A stretch of 11,009 bases of DNA. It comes from Acidimicrobiaceae bacterium. Lineage in GTDB: Bacteria > Actinomycetota > Acidimicrobiia > Acidimicrobiales > Salinilacustritrichaceae. Under the pieces are notes generated by a model. It searched no databases. It was given only the letters and a program-made list of their open reading frames with translations, and was not told the DNA's origin. A program made the translations under genes and the position numbers. The DNA lies in the NCBI GenBank assembly GCA_003476595.1, contig DMTU01000148.1, forward strand, positions 1-11,009. The letters run 5' to 3'. Shown piece after piece: positions 1 through 6,286 of this stretch (position 1 is its first letter; every line of letters begins with the position of its first letter).

Positions 1-41
1 GCGCGCGAACCCCTTGGAACTACTCGTCTAGGCGGGCGCCC

Positions 42-1121
42 TCAGACGTGGGTCTCGAGGCCGATCGGCAGGTCGGCGGCGTCCCAGCCGAGGTTGACCA
101 GGGCCCGGTCGTGGGCGAAGCGGTCGGTCATCCCGCCGACGAAGGCCACGGCCTCCCGCACGACGTCGGTGCGGTCGTCGATGGGACGGCCCTCCGCCAC
201 CAGCCGGTCGGGGTCGGCGCGGTACCACTCGACCAGGGCGGTGAGGAGGCGGTCGACCACGACGCCCTGCTGGCGGGACTCGTCGCGCAGGTAGATGCGC
301 TCGTAGTTGAAGGCGCGGAACGCGGTGAGGGCCTCGGCGAGGTCGTCATGCATGCCGATGGTGCCCGACTCGGCGGTGGCGCCCACCACGGCCTGGATGA
401 AGGCGTGCAGCTGCTGGCGGCGGTCCCGCCCGCAGCGCTCGGCCACGACCGTGGGCAGGTCCTCGGGGCGGACCACCCCGGCGAGCACGGCGTCTTCGAA
501 GTCGTGGCAGAGGTAGGCGATGCGGTCGGCCCAGCTGACGACCTCGCCCTCGGGCGTCGACGGCGCCGGTCGCGACCAGGAGTGGTTGCGGATCCCGTCG
601 AGGGTCTCGCGGCACAGGTTCAGCGGGGCGAGCACCACGTCGGCCCCCCAGGTCGCGTGGTCGTAGCCGCCCTCGACGAAGGGGGCGAGGGCATCCTCGG
701 AGGCGTGGCCGAAGGGCCCGTGGCCGCAGTCGTGGCCGAGCGCGATGGCCTCGGCCAGGGCGACGTTGAGCCGACAGGCCCGGGCGATGGACGTGGCCAC
801 CTGGGCGACCTCGAGGGCATGGGTGAGCCGGGTGCGCTGGTGGTCGTCGGGGAACACGAAGACCTGCGTCTTGCCGGCCAGGCGGCGGAACGCGGTGCCG
901 TGCACGATGCGGTCGCGGTCGCGCTCGAAGCAGGTCCGCCAGGGGTCGGCCTCCTCCTCGACCGATCGGTGGCCGGCGCCCTCGGCGCGGGTGGCCCCGG
1001 GCGCCAGGTGCTCGGCTTCACGGGCTTCGCGGACCTCCCGGTCGGCGATGTGGATGTCGCCGACGTCGGCGTGGGTGTCCGCGTGCGCGTGGCGCACCGG
1101 ACCGGCGCCGTGACCGGCCAT
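42..1121 (-). CDS. dgt: HD-domain deoxynucleoside triphosphate triphosphohydrolase (dGTPase-like)
   Basis: Predicted cytoplasmic metal-dependent enzyme that splits dNTPs (classically dGTP) into deoxynucleoside and triphosphate, controlling dNTP pools. The 359-residue product carries the N-terminal signature FERDRDRIVHGTAFRRL (65-81) followed by KTQVF (84-88). The HD metal site is complete: H101 in RLTHALE, H130-D131 in GHDCGHGPFGH, and D199 in WADRIAY. H138 and E141 match the catalytic His/Glu after the HD pair in E. coli Dgt. The usual HNxQ stretch after GxDH is replaced by H155-A-T-W, so substrate choice may differ from classic dGTPases. Start: ATG at 1121 lacks a clear Shine-Dalgarno. An in-frame GTG at 1205 has GGGAG 9 nt upstream and would add 28 residues, but those extra codons have weaker third-position GC, so ATG is preferred. 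Divergent from obg. Family assignment is firm; substrate is inferred. Confidence 0.92.
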   Translation of the reverse strand: MAGHGAGPVRHAHADTHADVGDIHIADREVREAREAEHLAPGATRAEGAGHRSVEEEADPWRTCFERDRDRIVHGTAFRRLAGKTQVFVFPDDHQRTRLTHALEVAQVATSIARACRLNVALAEAIALGHDCGHGPFGHASEDALAPFVEGGYDHATWGADVVLAPLNLCRETLDGIRNHSWSRPAPSTPEGEVVSWADRIAYLCHDFEDAVLAGVVRPEDLPTVVAERCGRDRRQQLHAFIQAVVGATAESGTIGMHDDLAEALTAFRAFNYERIYLRDESRQQGVVVDRLLTALVEWYRADPDRLVAEGRPIDDRTDVVREAVAFVGGMTDRFAHDRALVNLGWDAADLPIGLETHV

Positions 1122-1237
1122 GGTGGCTGCCCACTGGCGGGCTCGGGGCGTCAGATCCGGTGCCGGACCGCCGCCGGCGGGGTCGTGGTCGGGTCGGTGA
1201 GCCACGATCCGAGTCTCCCACGCGCCCTGGTCGGTCC

Positions 1238-1243
1238 TAGATT
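1238..1243 (+). promoter_or_regulatory. Predicted -10 box of a leaderless obg-proB promoter
   Basis: TAGATT lies 7 nt before the GTG start of obg and fits the actinobacterial TANNNT -10 consensus. With that spacing transcription would begin at or next to the GTG, giving a leaderless mRNA. No Shine-Dalgarno sequence is present before this start, and no good -35 is visible. Sequence pattern only. Confidence 0.55.
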
Positions 1244-1250
1244 CCCCGCG

Positions 1251-2492
1251 GTGTCCCAGTTCGTCGACGAGTGCGGCCTCCATGTGAAGGGCGGAGACGG
1301 CGGCGCCGGCTCGGTGTCGTTCCGTCGCGAGGCCCACGTGCCCCGCGGTGGGCCCGACGGGGGCGACGGCGGCAGCGGCGGCGACGTGTGGCTGGTCGCC
1401 GACCACAACGTGGCGTCCCTGCTCGCGTTCCGGGACCACCCGTTCCGTCGGGGCGAGGACGGCACCCACGGCATGGGCAAGAAGCGACACGGGCGGCGCG
1501 GCGCGGACATCGAGGTGTCGGTGCCCGAGGGCACGGTGATCAAGGACCAGGCCGGCAAGGTGCTCGCCGATCTCGTGCACACCGGCGATCGCTTCCTCGC
1601 AGCCGAAGGCGGCATCGGCGGTCGGGGCAACGCCAAGTTCCTCTCCAACCGGCGCCGGGCTCCCGGCTTCGCCGAGCAGGGGGAGATCGGGGAGGAGCGC
1701 TGGCTGCGCATGGAGCTCAAGCTCCTCGCCGACGTCGCCCTCGTCGGGTTCCCAAGCGTCGGCAAGTCCACGCTCATCTCGGTGATCTCGGCGGCGCGCC
1801 CCAAGATCGCCGACTACCCGTTCACGACGCTGGAACCGAACCTCGGCGTGGTCCGCACCGACGACGGTGTGGAGATCGTGGTCGCCGACCTGCCCGGGCT
1901 CATCGAGGGCGCCGCCGAGGGCAAGGGCCTCGGCCGCCAGTTCCTCCGCCACGTCGAGCGCGCCCGCGTGCTCGTGGTCATGGTGGACCTGTCGCCGACC
2001 GCCATGCACCCGCCCGCCGAGCAGAAGGACATCCTGTTGCGCGAGCTGGCCGACTACGACCCGATCCTGCTGACCCGGCCCCGCATCGAGGTGGGCTCCC
2101 GCGCCGACCTCGACGACGGCACCTGGGAGTGGGACGGCGAGCGGGTCGCGGCGGTGACCGGCGACGGCGTGCCCCAGCTGGTGGGTCGCATGGTCCAGAC
2201 CGTCACCGATGCCCGCCAGGCGATGCCCGAGCGGGAGGCCTACGTCGTCCACCGCCTGGAGGGGGAGGGGTACAAGGTCGTCCGCGACGAGACCGGCTCC
2301 GGCTGGGACGTCGTCGGCCGGGAGGCCATCCGCGCCGTGCGGCTGTCGGACCTGACCAACCCGGAGGCGCTCGACGAGGCCCACCGCCGGCTCAAGTCCC
2401 TCGGCATCGACCGGGCGCTCGCGCGCGCCGGTGTGAAGCCGGGCGACACCGTGCGCATCGGCAAGCTCGAGTTCGACTACGAGGTCGAGTGA
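1251..2492 (+). CDS. obg: Obg/CgtA ribosome-assembly GTPase
   Basis: Essential Obg-family GTPase that binds the large ribosomal subunit and links its maturation to GTP/ppGpp status. The 413-residue product has all three domains: a glycine-rich Obg fold (1 to about 158, GGDGGAGSVSFRRE onward), the G domain (about 159-320), and a C-terminal OCT domain (about 327-413, ending in the typical GDTVRIGKLEFDYE). G1 is GFPSVGKST (166-174), G2 is YPFTTLEPN (189-197) and G3 is DLPG (213-216). The expected G4 NKxD is instead S283-R-A-D286 (context IEVGSRADL), and the G5 SA is A300-A301 in VAAVTGDG. Both loops normally contact the guanine base, so this is unusual; the rest is intact and in frame. The GTG start aligns with Obg N-termini (SQFVDEC). 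proB follows with a 4-nt overlap, so the two form an operon. Neither rplU nor rpmA lies immediately upstream on this strand, although they often precede obg. Confidence 0.96.
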   Translation: MSQFVDECGLHVKGGDGGAGSVSFRREAHVPRGGPDGGDGGSGGDVWLVADHNVASLLAFRDHPFRRGEDGTHGMGKKRHGRRGADIEVSVPEGTVIKDQAGKVLADLVHTGDRFLAAEGGIGGRGNAKFLSNRRRAPGFAEQGEIGEERWLRMELKLLADVALVGFPSVGKSTLISVISAARPKIADYPFTTLEPNLGVVRTDDGVEIVVADLPGLIEGAAEGKGLGRQFLRHVERARVLVVMVDLSPTAMHPPAEQKDILLRELADYDPILLTRPRIEVGSRADLDDGTWEWDGERVAAVTGDGVPQLVGRMVQTVTDARQAMPEREAYVVHRLEGEGYKVVRDETGSGWDVVGREAIRAVRLSDLTNPEALDEAHRRLKSLGIDRALARAGVKPGDTVRIGKLEFDYEVE

Positions 2493-3598
2493 GCGTGGGG
2501 GAGCGCGGCCAGATCGTCGTGGCCAAGATCGGCTCGTCGTCGATCACCGCCGACGACGGCACCATCAACGAGGCAGCGATCGCCAAGTTCTGCCGTGAGG
2601 TCGCCGGCCTGCGCGACGCCGGCCACCAGGTCGTCATGGTCACCTCCGGGGCCATCGCCGCCGGTCTGCCCGCGATGGACTTCGACGTGCGCCCCCGGGA
2701 TGCCGTCACCCTCCAAGCGGTGTCCGCCGTGGGGCAGAGCCGGCTCATGGCGGTCTACGACCGCGAGCTCGCCGGCCACGGCCTCACCGCCGGTCAGGTC
2801 CTGCTCGCGCCGCTCGACTTCATGGTGCGCGAGCAGTACCTCCACGCTCGCTCCACCCTCGGCCGCCTGCTCGATCTCGGGGTGGTGCCGGTCGTGAACG
2901 AGAACGACGCCATCGCCGACGACGAGATCCGCTTCGGTGACAACGACCGCCTGGCCGCCCTCGTCGCCCACCTCATCCGGGCCGACCTGCTCGTCCTGCT
3001 CACGGACGCGCCCGGGCTGCTCACCGCCGACCCCCGCTTCGACAGCACGGCATCGCTCATCGAGGAGATCCTCGAGATCGACCACAGCCTCGAGGCCATC
3101 GCCGGCGGCGCGGGCAGCGACCGGGGCAGCGGTGGGATGGCCTCCAAGCTGGCTGCGGCCAAGATCGCCGCCTGGTCCGGGGTGCGTGCCGTCATCGCCC
3201 AGGCCTCCCGCGACGACGTGCTCCTCCACGCCGTGGACCGCACCGCCGGCGTCGGCACGGTGGTGCAGCCCCGCACGCAGCGCCTCCCGGCCCGCAAGCT
3301 GTGGATCGCCTTCGCGGTCGGGGCCGCCGGCACGATCGTGGTCGACGACGGCGCCCGCCGCGCCCTGCTCGAGCGCGGCGTCTCGCTCCTCCCCGCCGGC
3401 GTGGTCGACGTGAAGGGCGGCTTCGACGTCGACGCCGCCGTCGAGATCGCCGGCCCCGACGGCCGGGCCTTCGCCAAGGGCCTCAGCCGCTTCGACGCGG
3501 CCGGCCTGCGTTCGGTCCTCGGCACCAGGACCGAGCACCTCCCCGAGGGCTCCCCCCACGAGGTCGTCCACCGAGACGACCTCGTCGTCCTCCCGTAA
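2489..3598 (+). CDS. proB: Glutamate 5-kinase (ProB) with C-terminal PUA domain
   Basis: Phosphorylates L-glutamate to gamma-glutamyl phosphate, the first and feedback-controlled step of proline synthesis, in the cytoplasm. The 369-residue product starts with the amino-acid-kinase motif VVAKIGSSSIT (10-20). It continues with VTSGAIAAG (51-59), NEND (137-140), FGDNDRLAALVA (149-160), LLTDAPGLLTADPR (170-183), and the nucleotide-binding GSGGMASKLAAAKIAA (213-228). Residues about 268-369 form the PUA domain found in full-length bacterial ProB. The GTG start overlaps the obg stop as GTGA, and no separate promoter or Shine-Dalgarno is visible, so translation is probably coupled to obg. A second GTG two codons later is possible. 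Its partner proA lies 4.1 kb away rather than next door. Confidence 0.96.
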   Translation: MSVGERGQIVVAKIGSSSITADDGTINEAAIAKFCREVAGLRDAGHQVVMVTSGAIAAGLPAMDFDVRPRDAVTLQAVSAVGQSRLMAVYDRELAGHGLTAGQVLLAPLDFMVREQYLHARSTLGRLLDLGVVPVVNENDAIADDEIRFGDNDRLAALVAHLIRADLLVLLTDAPGLLTADPRFDSTASLIEEILEIDHSLEAIAGGAGSDRGSGGMASKLAAAKIAAWSGVRAVIAQASRDDVLLHAVDRTAGVGTVVQPRTQRLPARKLWIAFAVGAAGTIVVDDGARRALLERGVSLLPAGVVDVKGGFDVDAAVEIAGPDGRAFAKGLSRFDAAGLRSVLGTRTEHLPEGSPHEVVHRDDLVVLP

Positions 3599-3615
3599 GG
3601 GGAACGTAAGGGGAA
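3594..3615. repeat. 11-bp perfect tandem duplication spanning the proB stop codon
   Basis: CGTAAGGGGAA occurs twice back to back (3594-3604 and 3605-3615). The first copy contains the proB TAA stop. The second places another TAA 11 nt later in a different frame. It looks like a recent slippage or duplication event. No function is evident. Confidence 0.8.
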
Positions 3616-3628
3616 GCGGTCAGCGCAA

Positions 3629-3648
3629 GGGGCCTCGGCCAGGCCACC
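3629..3648 (+). terminator. Candidate obg-proB terminator hairpin
   Basis: GGCCT (3631-3635) pairs with AGGCC (3641-3645) around a 5-nt loop. Two further G-C pairs (3629-3630 with 3647-3648) extend the stem across a bulged A. It starts 30 nt after the proB stop. There is no U-tract, which is common for actinobacterial terminators, so termination strength is uncertain. Confidence 0.45.
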
Positions 3649-3656
3649 CCGAGAGG

Positions 3657-3712
3657 AACTGGCAGCGGAGGCGGAACGTGGCCCCAAGGGCCTTGTTCCG
3701 CAGCCGCCAGTT
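3657..3712. terminator. Large imperfect hairpin, likely terminator of pspA (possibly bidirectional)
   Basis: Three nested stems share one centre: AACTGGC (3657-3663) with GCCAGTT (3706-3712), GCGGAAC (3671-3677) with GTTCCGC (3695-3701), and GGCCC (3680-3684) with GGGCC (3688-3692). The structure begins directly after the pspA stop codon on the minus strand and faces the proB 3' end on the plus strand. It therefore sits exactly where a shared terminator for convergent genes is expected. No U-tract is present. Confidence 0.65.
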
Positions 3713-4531
3713 TCACGCGGAGGTGCCGTCCGAGGGTTGGCCCTCTGCCTGTGCCTCGCCGGTGGCGGGTGCCTCAGCGGCGGACTCGCCGGCGATCGCT
3801 TCGGGCTCGGGTGCGATGCCGAGCTGCGCCTTGATCTCGGCGAGCCGGCTGGTGGCCTCCACGTTGAGCGCAGCCTGCTCGACCTCGAGCATGCGCCCCT
3901 CGACCGAGGAGCCCTGCAGCTCCTGCATGCCCTTGGCCTTGGCGTAGCGGGCCTCGACCTTGGAGCGGACCTCCTCGAGGGAGGGGACGTCCTCGCCGAC
4001 CGTCATGGAGAGCTGGCTCATCGCCTTGTTCATCTCCTCCTGCATGTTGGCCTGGTCGATCTTGCCGAGGAGGGCCTGGCGCTCGGAGAGCTTCTTCTGC
4101 AGGGCGGTGGCGTTCTGCTGGACGGCGACCTTGGCCTGGTCGGATGCCTCGGAGGCCTGGAAGTGCAGGGACTTGAGGTCCTCGACCTCGCTCTCCAGGG
4201 AGATCATGCGGTTGGCGAAGGACTCGGCGGCCTGGGTGTACTCGGTGGCCTTGGCCGTGTCGCCGGCCTTCTGGGCCTGGTCGGCCATCAGCACCGCCTG
4301 GCGGGCGTTGCCCGAGACCTTCTCCAGCTCGGTCATCACCCGGTTGAGCCGCATCTCGGTCTGCTTCTGGTTGGCGATGACGTTCGCCGCCTGCTGGGTG
4401 AGGCGCTTGTGCTGCTCGTGCGCCTCCGAGATCGCCTGTTCCAGCTGCACCTTGGGGTCGGCTCGCTCGTTGAACGAGCTGTCCGTCCGGGCAACCAGGT
4501 ACTTCCACCAACGCTTGAGGGCCTTGAGCAT
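3713..4531 (-). CDS. pspA: PspA/IM30 (Vipp1) family membrane-stress protein
   Basis: Peripheral inner-membrane protein of the ESCRT-III-related PspA/IM30 family, which assembles on damaged or stressed membranes and limits proton leakage. The 272-residue product begins with the amphipathic membrane-binding helix MLKALKRWWKYLVART. It then has SSFNERADPKVQLEQAI (18-34), the usual PspA opening, and a long charged coiled coil to about residue 236. Residues about 239-272 are an Ala/Glu/Pro/Gly-rich disordered tail. The length matches actinobacterial PspA proteins (about 270 residues) rather than the 222 of E. coli. No pspB or pspC partner is in the window. A predicted -10 box 6 nt before the ATG, with no Shine-Dalgarno, suggests its own leaderless transcript in addition to any read-through from murJ 57 nt upstream. 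It is convergent with proB. Confidence 0.94.
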   Translation of the reverse strand: MLKALKRWWKYLVARTDSSFNERADPKVQLEQAISEAHEQHKRLTQQAANVIANQKQTEMRLNRVMTELEKVSGNARQAVLMADQAQKAGDTAKATEYTQAAESFANRMISLESEVEDLKSLHFQASEASDQAKVAVQQNATALQKKLSERQALLGKIDQANMQEEMNKAMSQLSMTVGEDVPSLEEVRSKVEARYAKAKGMQELQGSSVEGRMLEVEQAALNVEATSRLAEIKAQLGIAPEPEAIAGESAAEAPATGEAQAEGQPSDGTSA

Positions 4532-4537
4532 GGTCGG

Positions 4538-4543
4538 ATCGTA
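4538..4543 (-). promoter_or_regulatory. Predicted -10 box of a leaderless pspA promoter
   Basis: On the minus strand TACGAT is followed by 6 nt and then the pspA ATG, the same layout as at proA and the MoxR-like gene. It lies in the 57-nt gap after murJ, so pspA can probably be transcribed on its own. No recognisable -35 is seen, which would suit an alternative sigma factor or an activator, but that is speculation. Confidence 0.55.
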
Positions 4544-4588
4544 GACCCCGTCGCGCCCGGTGCTGCCCCGGTCCGCCGTCGACGCCGG

Positions 4589-6286
4589 TCAGCGACCCAG
4601 CATCGCCCGCAGGGGCAGGCCGCGCGCCTGGGCGAAGGCCAGGTACACGAGGCCGGCCGTGCCGATGGATGCGCCGGCCGCGAGGATCGCCGGCAGGCCC
4701 CCGACCGCGAGGTCGACGAGGCGACCGACGGCGGCGCCGGCGAGCGCGGCGGTCACCACCGTGGCGAGCGACCCGCCTCCCAGGCTCACCGGGCCGATGC
4801 GCCAGCGCAGTGCCAGGCGCAGCAGCACGAGCTCCACCCACGCACCGACCGCGGAGCCGAGGGCGATGCCGACCGCGCCGAGGTGCAGGAAGGCGGCCGA
4901 GTCGGTGGCGTCGGTCTCGAGCTGGATCGACGTGCCCACGAGGACGAGCTGGTCGAACAGGAACATCACCGAGAGCGCGACGAGCGATGACGTGACGACG
5001 CGGACCAGGGCGATGCGGGCCGGGGTCCGGGGGTCGTCGAGGGCGTAGAGCGAGTTCTGCAGGAGTCGGGAGGCGGTGGAGGCGAGCAGGCCGAGCGCGT
5101 ACGCGGCCAGCACGAGCCACACGAGGCGGGTGTCTGAGGCGTTGAACTCGCCGCGCTGGAACAGCGCGGCGACGAGCGGCTCGCCGAGCGCGATGTAGAT
5201 CACGGCCGTGGGCGCCACGAAGTACGCCACCCGCTTCAGGCCGCCCTCGACCCGACCGGCCAGCTCGGCTCGCTGCTCGGGGCGGAGGCGGGACAGCTCG
5301 GGCAGCTCGGATGCGGCGATGCTCATGCCGAACAGCGACACCGGCAGCAGGTAGAGCACCTGGGCGTAGGTCCCGGCCGCCACCGCGCCGGTGACGAGCA
5401 GGCTGGCCAGCACCAGGTCGAGGTAGCCCGAGATCTGCACCACGCCCCGGCCGAACACGACCGGGCCGAGGCGGCTCATGGCGTCCCGGACGCCGGCGAG
5501 GGTGCGATCGAGGGACAGGCGCAGATCGGGGACGAGCGAGCGGACCGTGGGCAGCTGGACGAGCAGCTGGGCCAGACCGCCGAGCACCACGCCCCAGGCC
5601 AGTGCGTTGGCGAGGCTCGTCGTCGTGGACCCCCCGATGGCGACGACGGTCACCACCACGATCTGGGCGACGTTCCACAGCACCGGCGCGACGTAGGAGA
5701 GGAAGAAGCGCCGGTGCGAGTTGAGGATGGCCAGGCACCACGCCGACAGGACGAGCAGCCCGATGCCGGGGAACATGATCCGGACGAGGCTGACCGTGAG
5801 GTCCAGCTTCTCGGGGTCGTCGCGGAACCCCGGGGTCAGGACGATGGTGATCGGCCGGGCGGCGACCATGCCGAGCACGACCAGGACGGAGACGGCGGCG
5901 GCGAGGAGGCCGGCGACCGCGCCGGCCGTGCGGCCCGCCTCCTCCTCGTCGGTGTCGACGAGCCGGGAGTAGACGGGGATGAACGACGCCGACAGGACGC
6001 CCTCGCCCAGGAGGTTCTGGAGCAGGTTGGGGATGCGCAGCGCCGCCTTGAAGGCGTCGGAGGCCAGCCCCACGCCGAGGAAGCCGGCGGTGACGATCTC
6101 GCGGATCAGCCCCGACAGGCGAGACAGCAGGATGCCGGCGCCGACCAGGGTGGCGTTGCGGCCCGAGTCGTCCGTGGTCGCCCCGGCCCCGGCCTCCGCC
6201 CCGGACTCAGGCTCGGCCTCGACCTCGGTCTGCTGGCGGGCCCGGGCCCGCTGGCCCCGGCGGCTCCCCGGGCGGGTCCCCGTCAC
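4589..6286 (-). CDS. murJ: MurJ/MviN lipid II flippase
   Basis: Multi-pass membrane protein of the MOP superfamily that moves lipid II across the cytoplasmic membrane for peptidoglycan synthesis. The 565-residue product has a hydrophilic N-terminal tail (1 to about 44, Arg-rich then Glu/Ala-rich). The hallmark region SRLSGLIREIVTAGFLG follows (55-71), then SDAFKAALRIPNLLQNLLGEG (76-96) and SASFIPVYSRL (99-109). About 14 hydrophobic segments fill the remainder. R56, R62 and D77 correspond to E. coli R18, R24 and D39; the position of E. coli R52 appears to be Q90. There is no C-terminal pseudokinase extension of the mycobacterial MviN type. The GTG start overlaps the stop of the upstream AAA+ gene as GTGA and has no clear Shine-Dalgarno, implying translational coupling. 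The product is confident; the exact start depends on the overlap. Confidence 0.95.
   Translation of the reverse strand: MTGTRPGSRRGQRARARQQTEVEAEPESGAEAGAGATTDDSGRNATLVGAGILLSRLSGLIREIVTAGFLGVGLASDAFKAALRIPNLLQNLLGEGVLSASFIPVYSRLVDTDEEEAGRTAGAVAGLLAAAVSVLVVLGMVAARPITIVLTPGFRDDPEKLDLTVSLVRIMFPGIGLLVLSAWCLAILNSHRRFFLSYVAPVLWNVAQIVVVTVVAIGGSTTTSLANALAWGVVLGGLAQLLVQLPTVRSLVPDLRLSLDRTLAGVRDAMSRLGPVVFGRGVVQISGYLDLVLASLLVTGAVAAGTYAQVLYLLPVSLFGMSIAASELPELSRLRPEQRAELAGRVEGGLKRVAYFVAPTAVIYIALGEPLVAALFQRGEFNASDTRLVWLVLAAYALGLLASTASRLLQNSLYALDDPRTPARIALVRVVTSSLVALSVMFLFDQLVLVGTSIQLETDATDSAAFLHLGAVGIALGSAVGAWVELVLLRLALRWRIGPVSLGGGSLATVVTAALAGAAVGRLVDLAVGGLPAILAAGASIGTAGLVYLAFAQARGLPLRAMLGR

Noticed and set aside
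1..41. Possible RNA gene or repeat at the left edge
   Set aside because: Only 41 bases are visible and no cloverleaf arm or repeat partner can be recognised.
1122..1205. N-terminal extension of the dNTPase from GTG 1205 with an upstream GGGAG
   Set aside because: Not excluded, but third-position GC falls in this stretch and the family's conserved region starts well after ATG 1121. Kept as an alternative start only.
48..1250. Long plus-strand open frame upstream of and in frame with obg
   Set aside because: It is antisense to dgt and repetitive. The Obg family alignment and the -10 box both place the start at GTG 1251.
42..2384. A 780-codon minus-strand open frame running through obg and into dgt
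   Set aside because: Only the part from 1121 down matches a known family (HD dNTPase). The rest lies antisense to obg and has low-complexity His/Gly/Ala/Val composition typical of GC-rich shadow frames.
1271..2488. Open frame upstream of and in frame with proB
   Set aside because: It is the +1 shadow of obg, almost all Arg/Gly/Pro/Ala. ProB similarity begins only at the GTG overlapping the obg stop.
3737..4990. Leu/Gly-rich plus-strand open frame antisense to pspA and murJ
   Set aside because: The hydrophobic look comes from reading coiled-coil Gln/Glu/Lys codons backwards. There is no start signal and no family motif.
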